DNA of 32,431 nucleotides from Gemmatimonadaceae bacterium (GCA_019745365.1 JAIETI010000140.1:1-32431), one strand, 5' to 3'. Positions 1 through 8,456 are shown, counted from the first letter of the stretch. Made by a program: numbers and translations. Notes: a model not told the origin generated them from the sequence alone.

Positions 1-1034
1 GGGGCTCGCCCGACCGTCTTGCTGGCCGGCGCTGTCGCGCCCTCGGTCGTCAGCGCCCGCACGAACTCGGTCGCCGAAGCGAAACGATCCGCGGGGTCTT
101 TCGCCATCGCGCGACGGATCGCGTCACTCGCGTGCAAGGGAATCGCACCGCGCAGACTGCGCGCATCGGGTGGATCCTCGGCGAGATGCATGCGGAGCAG
201 CTCCTGCATCGACGCGTGCTGAAACGGGCGCACGCCGGTGAGGAGTTCGAACGCCATCACGCCGAGCGCGTACTGATCGGCGCGGCCGTCGACGCGCTCG
301 GCGCGCCACTGCTCGGGACTCATGTAGCCGGGCGAGCCGACCACTCCCGTCGCGTTCGCGCTCGTCGCGGCGCCATCGGCGGAGAAGGCGCGCGCGATCC
401 CGAAGTCCGCGACCATCGCGTGCCCCGACTCGGAGAGCAGGACGTTGGCGGGTTTCACGTCGCGGTGCACGACGCCGGCCGCGTGCGCGTAGTCCAGCGC
501 TTCCGCCACCTCCTCGAGGAGCGCGGCGGCGCGAGGGAGCTCCACGGCACCGGAGCGGAGCATCAACTCTTCCAACGAGCCCCCCTTCACCAGCCGCATG
601 GTGTAGAAGGCGACGCTCCCCCGTTGCCCTACGGCGAAGATCGGCACGATGTGCGGATGATCGAGGCGTGCGGCGAGCCGCGCTTCGCGCTCGAAGCGAT
701 CGTACGCGTCGGGGGCGAGCATCGGGTCGAAGGCGAGCACCTTGAGCGCGACGTCGCGATCGAGCGCCTTCTCGCGAGCGCGGAAGACGATCCCCATCCC
801 GCCACGTCCGAGGAGTTCACCGAGCACGTAGGCATCGCCGATACCATCCTGTAGCCTGAGCCGAACGCGCTCGGCGCGTTCGGCTTCCGCGCCGCCCCCG
901 GTGATGACCGCGCCGCAGACGCTGCACGAGGTGGTGACCGCATCGAGCGCGGCCCCACACTGCGGGCAGATCGTGCGCACGCCGACCGGCGTGGTCACGG
1001 CGTCGTCGCGGGGCGGGGGCGTCGGCTCAGCCAT
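1..1034 (-). CDS. Serine/threonine protein kinase with N-terminal zinc ribbon (3' end outside window)
   Basis: Hanks-type kinase, read from ATG at 1034 leftwards; 344 residues are visible and the frame is still open at base 1. A four-cysteine zinc ribbon comes first (C23, C26, C37, C40, two CxxC knuckles). Then come the glycine-rich loop GRGGMGIV (76-83), the ATP lysine K98 in VALKVL, the catalytic loop HRDVKPAN (D192, N197), DFG (210-212) and the SPGYMSPEQ activation/P+1 segment. All catalytic residues are present, so it should be active. It phosphorylates unknown proteins. Bacterial kinases of this type often continue with a transmembrane helix and a sensory domain, which would lie to the left. 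It starts 33 bp after an unknown 137-residue gene on the same strand, probably one transcript. Confidence 0.93.
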   Translation of the reverse strand, partial: MAEPTPPPRDDAVTTPVGVRTICPQCGAALDAVTTSCSVCGAVITGGGAEAERAERVRLRLQDGIGDAYVLGELLGRGGMGIVFRAREKALDRDVALKVLAFDPMLAPDAYDRFEREARLAARLDHPHIVPIFAVGQRGSVAFYTMRLVKGGSLEELMLRSGAVELPRAAALLEEVAEALDYAHAAGVVHRDVKPANVLLSESGHAMVADFGIARAFSADGAATSANATGVVGSPGYMSPEQWRAERVDGRADQYALGVMAFELLTGVRPFQHASMQELLRMHLAEDPPDARSLRGAIPLHASDAIRRAMAKDPADRFASATEFVRALTTEGATAPASKTVGRA

Positions 1035-1067
1035 GGGTAACGGATGGACGGCGCGGCATCGCGGTCG

Positions 1068-1481
1068 TTAGCGGGGGTCGAGCTTGCGAAGGGCCGCGCG
1101 CGCCAGCTCGCGTTCCCCCCAGGTCGGCGACAGCTCGCGACCGGCGGCCACGGCCTTCGCGGTCGGCGGAGTCGTGCTCGGCGTGCCGGTGGGGAGCCAC
1201 GCCATCACGCATTTCATCACGGCGGCGCTCTCATCCTTGTCCCAGCCGACCGAGGCCCCGGGGATCGCGGGCGAACCAACGTTGGGGCGCGGCGATGGGG
1301 AGCCCGCTGCCGCGGCCGACGCCGGCGCCAGTTTGGCGAGCGCGTCCGCAGCGGCACGCACGTATTGCCCCGTCCGCGCCCGTGCGGTGCTCTGCTTCAC
1401 GTCACCGCGGTACAGCGCATGGACTGCGCTCTCCACCTCCCTGGCCAGCTGCTGCAGGATCGCATCGTACTCGGCAGGCAT
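1068..1481 (-). CDS. Hypothetical protein, 137 aa, upstream of kinase
   Basis: I do not recognise a family. The first 50 residues look helical and charged (MPAEYDAILQQLAREVESAV at the start). The middle is a low-complexity Ala/Pro/Ser/Gly stretch and the tail is again helical and basic, ending ELARAALRKLDPR. There is no signal peptide and no membrane segment. The frame stays open further upstream to 1796, but that part runs antisense to the peroxiredoxin gene. ATG 1481 is the first start clear of that gene. It diverges from the peroxiredoxin across a short spacer and precedes the kinase by 33 bp, so it may be a kinase partner or substrate; that is inference only. Confidence 0.6.
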   Translation of the reverse strand: MPAEYDAILQQLAREVESAVHALYRGDVKQSTARARTGQYVRAAADALAKLAPASAAAAGSPSPRPNVGSPAIPGASVGWDKDESAAVMKCVMAWLPTGTPSTTPPTAKAVAAGRELSPTWGERELARAALRKLDPR

Positions 1482-1501
1482 TCGGTCGTTCCGGCTGGGG
1501 G

Positions 1502-1518
1502 ACGCAACCAAGTTGCGT
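1502..1518. repeat. Perfect 7-bp inverted repeat in divergent spacer
   Basis: ACGCAAC, 3-nt spacer CAA, GTTGCGT. It is the only symmetric element in the 58-bp gap between two divergent genes and ends 13 bp before the ribosome-binding site of the peroxiredoxin. It could be an operator for a dimeric regulator or a small 5'-leader hairpin. Confidence 0.5.
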
Positions 1519-1539
1519 TCTGGCGCGTTCGGAGAGAAG

Positions 1540-2151
1540 ATGCAGCTCCTCCTCTTGCTGGGACCCTGGATGAAACCTGTGCTTCTCGTCGCCGCCGCGC
1601 TCGCCGCGGTGGCCATCGGCAGCCGCCCCGTCGCGGCGCAGGACGCGGAGAAGATCGGACCGCAGGTCGGCGATGTCGCGCCCGATTTCGCGCTCCCCGC
1701 AGCCTCCAAGGATGGCGTCGCGGCCAAGCAGATCCGCCTCTCCGATCTGAAGGGCAAGCTCGTGGTCATCTCCTTCTTCCCGAAGGCGCGGACCAAAGGC
1801 TGAACCGTGCAACATGAGGCGTACCGGGATCAGTACGCCACGATCTTCAACAACGGCACCGGCGTCGTCGCGCTGAGCATCAGCCACGACGAGGCGGGTG
1901 AGTTGGCGAGTTGGGCCAAGGAGTCGGGATTCCCGATGCTCTTCGCGAGCGACACCACGCGGCAGGTGGCGGAGGCGTACGCGGCGGAAGGAAAGGGGAT
2001 CGGTCCGATGAAGAACTTCTACCAGCGTGTCGTGTTCGTGGTCGGCAAGGATGGACGGATCGCGCATGTGATCCGCCCCTTCCCCGCCCTCTCGCCGAAC
2101 GGGTACAAGGAGCTCGAGACGGTCATCGACTCCTTGAGCGCGAAGAAGTAG
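1540..2151 (+). CDS. Exported selenocysteine peroxiredoxin (in-frame TGA at 1801-1803)
   Basis: A PrxQ/BCP-like peroxiredoxin of 203 residues, expected to reduce H2O2 or organic peroxides outside the cytoplasm. A hydrophobic signal peptide ends near VAAQ (about residue 34), and the fold begins at GDVAPDFALP. The active-site motif PxxxTxxC reads P81-K-A-R-T85-K-G-TGA-T. The stop codon, codon 88, sits exactly at the peroxidatic cysteine, and the same frame continues for 115 residues of typical peroxiredoxin sequence, including conserved R163 in QRVVFVVGKDG. I therefore read TGA as selenocysteine. There is no cysteine anywhere in the protein. ATG 1540 was chosen because GGAGAG (1531-1536) lies 3 nt before it; ATG 1570 (MKPVLL) would give a more usual signal peptide. 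Alternatives are a base error for TGC or a broken gene. No selA, selB, selC or selD is in the window. Confidence 0.82.
1801..1839 (+). promoter_or_regulatory. Putative bacterial SECIS element: UGA plus downstream hairpin
   Basis: Fourteen nucleotides after the in-frame TGA there is a perfect 7-bp stem, GGCGTAC (1818-1824) with GTACGCC (1833-1839), closing the 8-nt loop CGGGATCA. The loop starts 21 nt after the TGA and has G at positions 2-4. Bacterial SECIS elements recognised by SelB lie inside the coding region just behind the UGA, with a small apical loop holding a G near its start roughly 16-37 nt away (rule recalled from the published bSECIS model). This hairpin fits. Folding energy and SelB binding were not tested. 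Confidence 0.68.
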
Positions 2152-2169
2152 CGACGAGCTTGAACAACG

Positions 2170-2208
2170 ACGGGGCGGCTTCCATCGCGGAGGCCGCCCC
2201 GTTGCGTT
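2170..2208 (+). terminator. Terminator-like hairpin after selenoperoxiredoxin
   Basis: Stem ACGGGGCGGC (2170-2179) pairs with GCCGCCCCGT (2193-2202). It extends inward by TTCC against GGAG (one wobble pair) to a 5-nt loop, ATCGC. The following GCGTT is only weakly T-rich. It lies 19 bp after the stop codon and before the leaderless promoter of aguB, so it probably ends the peroxiredoxin transcript. Confidence 0.7.
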
Positions 2209-2241
2209 CACTGAGGCGTCCCCCCGCGCCCCCGGCGGCCC

Positions 2242-2247
2242 TATCTT
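2242..2247 (+). promoter_or_regulatory. Leaderless -10 box of aguB
   Basis: TATCTT ends 6 nt before ATG 2254. No purine-rich ribosome-binding site lies in the C-rich sequence between, so transcription would begin at or next to the start codon. Confidence 0.55.
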
Positions 2248-2253
2248 TCTCCC

Positions 2254-3186
2254 ATGCCGCGCCCGCCCTTCACCGTCGCGATCGTCCAAGACGCTGCCTC
2301 CGACGATCCCACTGCTACACTCGCTGCGACCATCGCCCGCATCCGTGAGGCGAAAGCCCGCGGCGCGCAGATCGTCTGCCTCAAGGAACTCTTCAACGCG
2401 CCCTACTTCTGCAAATCGCTGAAGGCGGAGCGATTCAACCTCGCGGAACCGATCCCGGGACACACGACCGACGTCCTCCGCGCCTTGGCCGCAGAACTCG
2501 AGATCGTGATCGTCGTCCCGATGTACGAGCGCGAGGCACCCGGCGTCTATCGGAACTCGGCGGCCATCATCGACGCTGACGGCACGCTGCAGGGCGTGTA
2601 TCGCAAGATGCACATCCCGCACGACCCGCTCTTCGAGGAGAAGTACTACTTCGCGCCCGGCGACACCCAGCCCGTGCAGCCCGCGGGGCTCCGCGGCCCG
2701 GCACGCCAAGCGGGTGGCTTCATGGTCTGGAAGACGCGCTACGCCAACATCGGCGTCCTCATCTGCTGGGATCAGTGGTATCCCGAGGCCGCGCGCATCA
2801 CCGCGCTCCTTGGCGCCGACATCCTCTTCTACCCGACGGCGATCGCGTGGCATCCGGGGGAGAAGGCGGAGTGGGGCGCAGCGCAGGTGGACGCGTGGCG
2901 CACCGCCCAACGCGCGCATGCGATCGCCAACGGCGTCTTCGTCGCCGCGCCGAATCGCGTCGGCTTCGAGGCCGAACCGGGCACCGAGGGGCTCGAGTTC
3001 TTCGGACACTCCTTCATCGCCGATCCCTACGGGCGCTACATCGCACAGGCGGACCACAACGATGAGGCGATCCTGGTGGCGACCTGCGATCCGGAGCTGA
3101 TCGAGTACACCCGACGCAACTGGCCCTTCCTTCGCGACCGTCGCGTGGACGCCTACAAGCCGATCGTGAACCGTTGGATCGGATGA
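2254..3186 (+). CDS. aguB: N-carbamoylputrescine amidase
   Basis: Nitrilase-superfamily hydrolase, 310 aa, converting N-carbamoylputrescine to putrescine, CO2 and ammonia in the cytoplasm. The Glu-Lys-Cys triad is visible: E45 in CLKELF, K118 in YRKMHIP and C171 in LICWDQWYPE. The signature HDPLFEEKYYFAPGD and the C-terminal RRNWPFLRDRR are typical of AguB rather than of beta-ureidopropionase. Length is normal for the family. Its stop overlaps the start of aguA (ATGA at 3183), so the two enzymes of the agmatine route are translationally coupled. A -10-like box just before the ATG suggests a leaderless transcript. Confidence 0.96.
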   Translation: MPRPPFTVAIVQDAASDDPTATLAATIARIREAKARGAQIVCLKELFNAPYFCKSLKAERFNLAEPIPGHTTDVLRALAAELEIVIVVPMYEREAPGVYRNSAAIIDADGTLQGVYRKMHIPHDPLFEEKYYFAPGDTQPVQPAGLRGPARQAGGFMVWKTRYANIGVLICWDQWYPEAARITALLGADILFYPTAIAWHPGEKAEWGAAQVDAWRTAQRAHAIANGVFVAAPNRVGFEAEPGTEGLEFFGHSFIADPYGRYIAQADHNDEAILVATCDPELIEYTRRNWPFLRDRRVDAYKPIVNRWIG

Positions 3187-4226
3187 GCGGCGCCGTCCGT
3201 TGGCCCGCGGAGTGGGAACGCCACGCCGCGACCTGGATCGGGTGGCCGCATCACGAGCCGGATTGGCCGGGGAAGTTCGAGCCGATCCCGTGGGTGTACG
3301 CGGAGATCGCGCGCGTGCTCGCGCGCAGCGAGCAGGTGGAGATCCTCTGCCACGATGCCTCGGTGCTCGAGGACGCGGAGGCGTGTCTCACCGCGCACGC
3401 TGTCCCGATGGATCGGGTGCGCTTGCACACGCTCCCGACGGATCGCGTCTGGCTCCGCGACTCGGCGCCGACGATGGTCGAGCGCGACGGCGCGCTCTCG
3501 TGGACGAACTGGGATTTCAACGCGTGGGCCAAGTACGACGACTTCGCGCGCGACCAACGGATTGGGGCGCACATCGCGTCGATCACCGGGACGCCGCGCA
3601 CGGAACCGGTGCGCGCCGACGGGCGCGGGCGCGTGGTGCTTGAAGGCGGTGGGATCGAGACCGATGGGCGCGGCACGATGCTCGTCACCGAGGAGTGGCT
3701 CCTCTCCGACGTGCAGGTGCGGAACCCCGGCTTCACCCGCGCCGACTACGAGGCGCTCTTCGCCGCTGAGCTCGGCTGCACCAAGACGATCTGGCTCGGC
3801 GAAGGGTGCGTCGGCGACGACACGCATGGGCATGTGGATGACATCGCCCGTTTCGTCGCACCCGGCGTCGTCGTGCTCGCACATGAAGAGGACGCTGCCG
3901 ATGAGAACCATCGTCGCTCGGCCGACAATCTCCGCCGTCTGAAGGGGGCGACGGACGCGTGGGGCGAGCCGATCCGCGTGATCACCCTCCCCTACCCTCG
4001 TGCGGTGGTGATGGACGGCCAGCGGCTCCCCGCGAGCTACGCGAACTTCTACATCGCCAACGGGAGCGTGCTCGTCCCCACCTTCAACGACGCGAACGAT
4101 CGCGTCGCACTGAACACGCTCGCGGAGTGCTTCCCCGACCGCGAGATCGTCGGGATCCACGCCGTGGATCTCGTCTGGGGGCTCGGCACGGTCCATTGCC
4201 TCTCGCAACAACAGCCTGCGCTCTAG
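3183..4226 (+). CDS. aguA: Agmatine deiminase
   Basis: Peptidyl-arginine-deiminase-type (PPAD) enzyme, 347 aa, hydrolysing agmatine to N-carbamoylputrescine and ammonia. Family signatures are WIGWPHHEPDW near the N-terminus, the substrate-guiding VWLRDSAPTM, LEGGGIETDGRGT, the histidine motif GHVDD, and the nucleophile C339 in GTVHCLSQQQP. ATG 3183 was chosen because it overlaps the aguB stop; a TTG nine bases earlier is possible but less likely. With AguB it makes putrescine from agmatine. The arginine decarboxylase that would supply agmatine is not in the window. Confidence 0.96.
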   Translation: MSGAVRWPAEWERHAATWIGWPHHEPDWPGKFEPIPWVYAEIARVLARSEQVEILCHDASVLEDAEACLTAHAVPMDRVRLHTLPTDRVWLRDSAPTMVERDGALSWTNWDFNAWAKYDDFARDQRIGAHIASITGTPRTEPVRADGRGRVVLEGGGIETDGRGTMLVTEEWLLSDVQVRNPGFTRADYEALFAAELGCTKTIWLGEGCVGDDTHGHVDDIARFVAPGVVVLAHEEDAADENHRRSADNLRRLKGATDAWGEPIRVITLPYPRAVVMDGQRLPASYANFYIANGSVLVPTFNDANDRVALNTLAECFPDREIVGIHAVDLVWGLGTVHCLSQQQPAL

Positions 4227-4252
4227 CTCTGCCCTAGGGCGCGGACCCATCA

Positions 4253-4258
4253 TATAGT
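4253..4258 (+). promoter_or_regulatory. Possible -10 box upstream of binding-protein gene
   Basis: TATAGT stands in a locally AT-rich patch 43 nt before GTG 4302, next to the palindrome GCCCTAGGGC (4231-4240). No convincing -35 hexamer is seen. If used, this gene has a normal leader. Confidence 0.3.
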
Positions 4259-4301
4259 TGTAACGTCGGCCCTCCGCCGCCCCTCTCCCGCGCCCGCGCT
4301 C

Positions 4302-5396
4302 GTGAACCAGACTCTGCGTCGCCTCTTCGCAGTCATCCTCCTCGCGGCCTGCTCCGGCGGCGCGTCGGGGCCGGACATCCTCATCGGCTCCGCCGGCCCG
4401 TGGAAGGAGGGGTTCGGCGTCGCGAACCGGCGAGGGATCGAGCTCGCGGTCGAGGAGATCAACGCGCGCGGCGGGATCAAAGGAAAGCCACTCCGCGTGC
4501 TCTTCCGCGACGATCAGAGCGACGGCGCCGTCGCGGCGACGGTCGCGCAGGAGTTCGTGGACAGCACGCGACTCGTCGCGGTGGTCGGGCATGTGACGTC
4601 AGGTGCGATGGTCGCGGCGGCGAAGGTGTACGATGGGCAGCTTGCCGCGATCGCGACGACGGCGACGTCGCCGGCGCTGAGCGGGATTTCCTCGTGGGCG
4701 TTCCGCGTCATCTCCTCTGACAGCGCGAACGGCGCCGCCCTCGCTCGCCGCGCGGCCAAGCTCGGGCGCCAGCGCGCCGCGATCCTGTACGAGAACGATG
4801 ACTACGGACGCGGGCTGGCCGAGGCGTTCCGCGCGGACTGGAAGGGGACGATCGTCACGATCGACCCGATCCCCGCAGAGATCAAGGACGCCGGCCCGTA
4901 CATCGAGTATCTCAAGTCTCGCAGTGTCGACCTCGTGATGGTGGCCGGGACCGAGGTCTCCGGGATCGCGCTCCTCCAAGAGGCGCGCGCGCAGGACTTC
5001 CAAGCGGACTTCATCGGTGGCGACGGCTGGACCGGGATCGTGAGTGACACCGCGGCCGCGGAGGGCGCGCTCGTCGGCGCCCCCTTCACCGCCGCCGACA
5101 CGCGCCCCGAGGCGCGCGCATTCGTGAAGCGCTACACCGCGCGCTACAAGAGCGAACCCGATGGCAACGCCGCGCTCGGCTACGACGCGACGATGCTCCT
5201 GGCGCACATCATCGAACGCACTGGCGGCGATCGGAAGCGCGTGCGCGACGCGCTCGCCTCGCTCACGCTCGCCACGGCGGTTCCCGGCGTGACCGGGCCG
5301 CTCGCGTTCGACCGCCGCGGCGATCCGCTCGGGAAATCGATTGTGCTCACGCGCGTACGCGCCGGCGTGCTCATCCCGGCCACGGAGGCGAAGTGA
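4302..5396 (+). CDS. Periplasmic branched-chain-amino-acid-type binding lipoprotein
   Basis: Type I periplasmic binding protein (LivJ/receptor-ligand-binding family), 364 aa, GTG start. A lipobox LLAAC places the modified cysteine at C17, so the protein is membrane-anchored. Family marks are [23 protein letters not shown], the RDDQSD segment, the [12 protein letters not shown] hinge region and the YENDDYGRG motif. The ligand cannot be read from sequence; amino acids or amides are usual. No permease or ATPase genes of an ABC importer are adjacent. Instead the stop overlaps the start of a chemoreceptor (GTGA at 5393), which suggests the protein presents ligand to that receptor. Confidence 0.88.
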   Translation: MNQTLRRLFAVILLAACSGGASGPDILIGSAGPWKEGFGVANRRGIELAVEEINARGGIKGKPLRVLFRDDQSDGAVAATVAQEFVDSTRLVAVVGHVTSGAMVAAAKVYDGQLAAIATTATSPALSGISSWAFRVISSDSANGAALARRAAKLGRQRAAILYENDDYGRGLAEAFRADWKGTIVTIDPIPAEIKDAGPYIEYLKSRSVDLVMVAGTEVSGIALLQEARAQDFQADFIGGDGWTGIVSDTAAAEGALVGAPFTAADTRPEARAFVKRYTARYKSEPDGNAALGYDATMLLAHIIERTGGDRKRVRDALASLTLATAVPGVTGPLAFDRRGDPLGKSIVLTRVRAGVLIPATEAK

Positions 5397-7105
5397 GCGA
5401 GAACGTCCTCCAACTGCGGAGCATCCGGAGCCGGCTCATCCTCGGCTTCGGGCTCGTGGTGGCGCTCCTCGCCGTCGCCGGACTCGTCGGGCGCTTCTCG
5501 ATCGCGAAGCTCGCCGGCGCCATCGAGACGTCGCTGGAGTCCACGCAGCGGCAGTCCGCGCTTGCCGGGCAGATCACGAACGGCGTCGCGCGCGAACTTG
5601 ATGCCGGTCAGGACTACATCGAACGCGGGGACTCGGCGTCGCAGGCTGCGTTTCGCGCACTCGGCCGTGCCGCGCACCAAGCGCAGCGGGAACTGAACGC
5701 TTCCGCGGGGCTCACCACCGACGAGATCGCGCTCGTCGCGCGCATCGACGCGTCGCTCTCCAAGATCGAGATCGGCTATGCACTCGCGCATCGCCTCCGC
5801 GACCTCGGTCGCCTGGAGGAAGCGCGCGCCGCGGCAGAGGCGGTACACCCGCTCGAGGGCGCCCTCCTCAACGAGGTCAAGCGCCTCACGGCGCAGCGCG
5901 AGGAGCAGATGACCATCACCTCGCGCGAGTTGCAGCGCGAAGCTGATCGCCGCGGCGGGGCGCTCCTCGCCGTCGTCATCGGCGCGTTCGCGATCGGCCT
6001 GATCGTGGTGACAAGCACCGTCCGCTCCATCACCACCCCGCTGCAGGCGCTCGTGCGCCACGCGCGCGCGCTGGCCGATGGCCGCCTCGCCCTTCGTACG
6101 CATGAGGAGATGCCCGGCGAGTTCCAAGAGCTCGCCGCGGCGATGAACACCACCGCCGATACGCTCCAACGCGTCGCGAGTGGTGCCGCGAGCACCGCTG
6201 AGGAGGTGTCATCCTCCGCGCATCAGCTCGCGAGTGCGGCCGAGCAGATCTCGCTCGCGAGCACGCAGACCGCGACGGCGATGAGCGAGGTCACTGAGGG
6301 GGCCGAGCTGCAGGTGTCGGCGCTGCGCGGCGTGGACGATCAGCTCGCGGGGATGCGCGAGCGCGCCGGCGCCGTCCGCGCGGGTGCCTCCGAGGTGCGA
6401 CAGCTCGCCAGCGAGATCGAACGCTCGGCCACGGAGAAGCGCGCGGAGATCACGCGCGCGATGACGATCCTCGAGGATGTGCGCGATGCGGTGCAGCACG
6501 CCTCGCGCGAGGTCGAAGGGCTCACCGAGACCGCCGAGCGGATCAATCGGTTCGTGGGGATCGTGAGCCGCATCGCTGAGCAGACGAACCTGCTCGCGCT
6601 CAATGCGGCGATCGAGGCCGCGCGAGCCGGTGAGGCGGGGCGTGGCTTTGCGGTGGTCGCGGACGAGGTGCGCAAGCTCGCCGAGCAAGCGCAACAAGCC
6701 GCGGACGACGTGGTGCAGCTCACCGCGGTTGTGACGACAAAGGTCGCGAACACAACGCAGGCGATGAGCACGAGCGCGGGGCGCGTGGGCGAGATCGAGC
6801 GCGTCTCGCGCGACATCGAGGATGCGCTCACCGCGATCACGGCGGCCGCGGCCAAGACGTCGAGTGCGGCCGACGGCGTACGGAGCGCGGCAGAGCAGAA
6901 CGCCGACGCGGTCAGCCAGGCCGCGACCGGGATCTCGCAAGCCGCGCGCACCGCCGAAGGGCATGCGGCCGCCGCGGAACAGGTCAGCGCGAGCACCCAG
7001 GAGCAGAGCGCGTCGTGCCAGGAGATGAACTCCGCCTCGGTCGCGCTCCTGCAGTCGTCCACGCGCCTGCAGGAGATCGTCGCGGGCCTGAGCAGCGAGC
7101 GGTAG
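5393..7105 (+). CDS. Methyl-accepting chemotaxis protein
   Basis: Chemoreceptor, 570 aa, GTG start overlapping the upstream stop. It has TM1 at about 14-34, a mainly helical periplasmic domain (35-188) of four-helix-bundle size, TM2 at about 189-208, a HAMP segment beginning ITTPLQAL, and a long cytoplasmic coiled coil. The hairpin tip carries the conserved signalling core, [20 protein letters not shown] then [17 protein letters not shown] (396-432), where CheA and CheW bind. There is no NWETF-like tether for CheR at the C-terminus. The small sensor domain and the coupled binding-protein gene suggest indirect ligand sensing. No other che genes are nearby. Confidence 0.95.
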   Translation: MSENVLQLRSIRSRLILGFGLVVALLAVAGLVGRFSIAKLAGAIETSLESTQRQSALAGQITNGVARELDAGQDYIERGDSASQAAFRALGRAAHQAQRELNASAGLTTDEIALVARIDASLSKIEIGYALAHRLRDLGRLEEARAAAEAVHPLEGALLNEVKRLTAQREEQMTITSRELQREADRRGGALLAVVIGAFAIGLIVVTSTVRSITTPLQALVRHARALADGRLALRTHEEMPGEFQELAAAMNTTADTLQRVASGAASTAEEVSSSAHQLASAAEQISLASTQTATAMSEVTEGAELQVSALRGVDDQLAGMRERAGAVRAGASEVRQLASEIERSATEKRAEITRAMTILEDVRDAVQHASREVEGLTETAERINRFVGIVSRIAEQTNLLALNAAIEAARAGEAGRGFAVVADEVRKLAEQAQQAADDVVQLTAVVTTKVANTTQAMSTSAGRVGEIERVSRDIEDALTAITAAAAKTSSAADGVRSAAEQNADAVSQAATGISQAARTAEGHAAAAEQVSASTQEQSASCQEMNSASVALLQSSTRLQEIVAGLSSER

Positions 7106-7106
7106 C

Positions 7107-7790
7107 GTGTCCCGTCCCGCCGTGCTCCTGCTGAGCGGCGGACTCGATTCCGCGACCGTGCTCGCCCTCGCCGCACGCGATGGGTGGGCGGTGCACGCGC
7201 TCTCGTTCCGCTACGGACAGCGCCACGAGCATGAGCTCGCGCGCGCCCGCGCGCTGGCGAGCCGCGCGGGCGTCGCCCGCCACGTGACGCTCGATATCGA
7301 CCTGCGGCAGTTCGGCGGCTCCGCGCTCACCGCCGACCTCCCCGTGCCGAAGGATCGGGATGCCGACGCCATGGCACAGGGGATCCCGATCACCTACGTC
7401 CCCGCCCGCAACACGATCTTCCTCTCCTTCGCTCTCGCGTGGGCCGAGACGCTGGGCGCGCACGATCTCTTCATCGGAGTGAATGCGCTCGACTACTCGG
7501 GGTATCCCGACTGTCGGCCGGAATACATCCGCGCCTATGAGGCGATGGCGAACCTCGCCACGCGCGCGGGAGTCGAGGGGACGCGGTTCACGGTCCACAC
7601 ACCGCTCCTGACGCTCTCCAAGGCCGAGATCATCACACTGGGACACGGGCTCGCCGTGGACTACGGGATGACCTCGAGCTGCTACGATCCAGATGCGGCA
7701 GGCGCGCCCTGCCAGCACTGCGATGCCTGCGTCCTGCGCGCGCGCGGCTTCGCGCAGGCGGGGCTGGCCGACCCGCTCCTCGTGCGGTGA
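7107..7790 (+). CDS. queC: 7-cyano-7-deazaguanine synthase
   Basis: QueC, 227 aa, converts 7-carboxy-7-deazaguanine to preQ0 using ATP and ammonia, in queuosine/7-deazapurine synthesis. The PP-loop motif SGGLDS is at residues 10-15. The zinc site is C192, C202, C205 and C208 (CYDP...CQHCDAC). [18 protein letters not shown] is a QueC signature. GTG 7107 begins one base after the chemoreceptor stop. QueE and QueD follow. The reductase QueF is not in the window. Confidence 0.97.
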   Translation: MSRPAVLLLSGGLDSATVLALAARDGWAVHALSFRYGQRHEHELARARALASRAGVARHVTLDIDLRQFGGSALTADLPVPKDRDADAMAQGIPITYVPARNTIFLSFALAWAETLGAHDLFIGVNALDYSGYPDCRPEYIRAYEAMANLATRAGVEGTRFTVHTPLLTLSKAEIITLGHGLAVDYGMTSSCYDPDAAGAPCQHCDACVLRARGFAQAGLADPLLVR

Positions 7791-7807
7791 GCCGACCGTG
7801 CGCGTGT

Positions 7808-7813
7808 TAGCGT
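7808..7813 (+). promoter_or_regulatory. Leaderless -10 box of queE
   Basis: TAGCGT lies 7 nt before ATG 7821. No Shine-Dalgarno sequence is present between them. Confidence 0.4.
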
Positions 7814-7820
7814 TGTAGCG

Positions 7821-8456
7821 ATGTACACCGTCAAGGAGATCTTCTACACCCTGCAGGGCGAGGGGATGCACGCCGGGCGTCCGGCGGTGTTCTGTCGCTT
7901 CAGTGGGTGCAATCTCTGGACGGGGCGCGAGGCTGATCGCGCGACCGCGGTCTGTCAGTTCTGCGACACCGATTTCGTCGGCGTCGGGCCCGACGGGGGG
8001 AAGTTCGCGACGGGCGCGGCACTCGCGGACGCGGTGCTCGCGGCGTGGCCCACCGCCGACGAGGGCGGTTCCTCTCGCTATGTGGTGTGCACCGGTGGCG
8101 AGCCGCTGTTGCAGCTCGACGCGGAGGCGATCAGCGCACTGAAGGCCCGTGGCTTCACGATCGCGATCGAGACGAACGGCACGCAGCCCGTGCCGCCGGG
8201 GGTCGACTGGGTGTGCGTGAGCCCGAAAGCGAACGCGCCGCTCGTCGTGCGTGGCGGCGACGAGTTGAAGCTCGTGTATCCACAGCCCGAGGCGATGCCC
8301 GAGCGATTCCACGCGCTCGACTTCCGACATTTCCTCCTGCAACCGATGGATGGCCCCGCCGCGCAGGAGAACACGCAGTCCGCGCTCGCCTATTGCCTCG
8401 CGCATCCGCGCTGGCGGCTCTCGTTGCAGACCCACAAGACGTTGGCGATCCGATGA
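7821..8456 (+). CDS. queE: 7-carboxy-7-deazaguanine synthase
   Basis: Radical SAM enzyme, 211 aa, that ring-contracts 6-carboxytetrahydropterin to 7-carboxy-7-deazaguanine. Its iron-sulfur site is the unusual CX14CX2C form found in QueE: C30, C45 and C48 (GCNLW...AVCQFCDTDF). VKEIFYTLQGEG at the N-terminus, CTGGEPLLQ and IETNGT are further family motifs. The length is right. The stop overlaps the queD start (ATGA at 8453), coupling the two proteins. Confidence 0.97.
   Translation: MYTVKEIFYTLQGEGMHAGRPAVFCRFSGCNLWTGREADRATAVCQFCDTDFVGVGPDGGKFATGAALADAVLAAWPTADEGGSSRYVVCTGGEPLLQLDAEAISALKARGFTIAIETNGTQPVPPGVDWVCVSPKANAPLVVRGGDELKLVYPQPEAMPERFHALDFRHFLLQPMDGPAAQENTQSALAYCLAHPRWRLSLQTHKTLAIR

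Noticed and set aside
1540-2151. Peroxiredoxin as two separate genes or a frameshifted pseudogene
   Set aside because: Both halves are in the same frame, only one codon is affected, it is the catalytic one, and the rest of the domain is intact. No separate start with a ribosome-binding site lies after the TGA.
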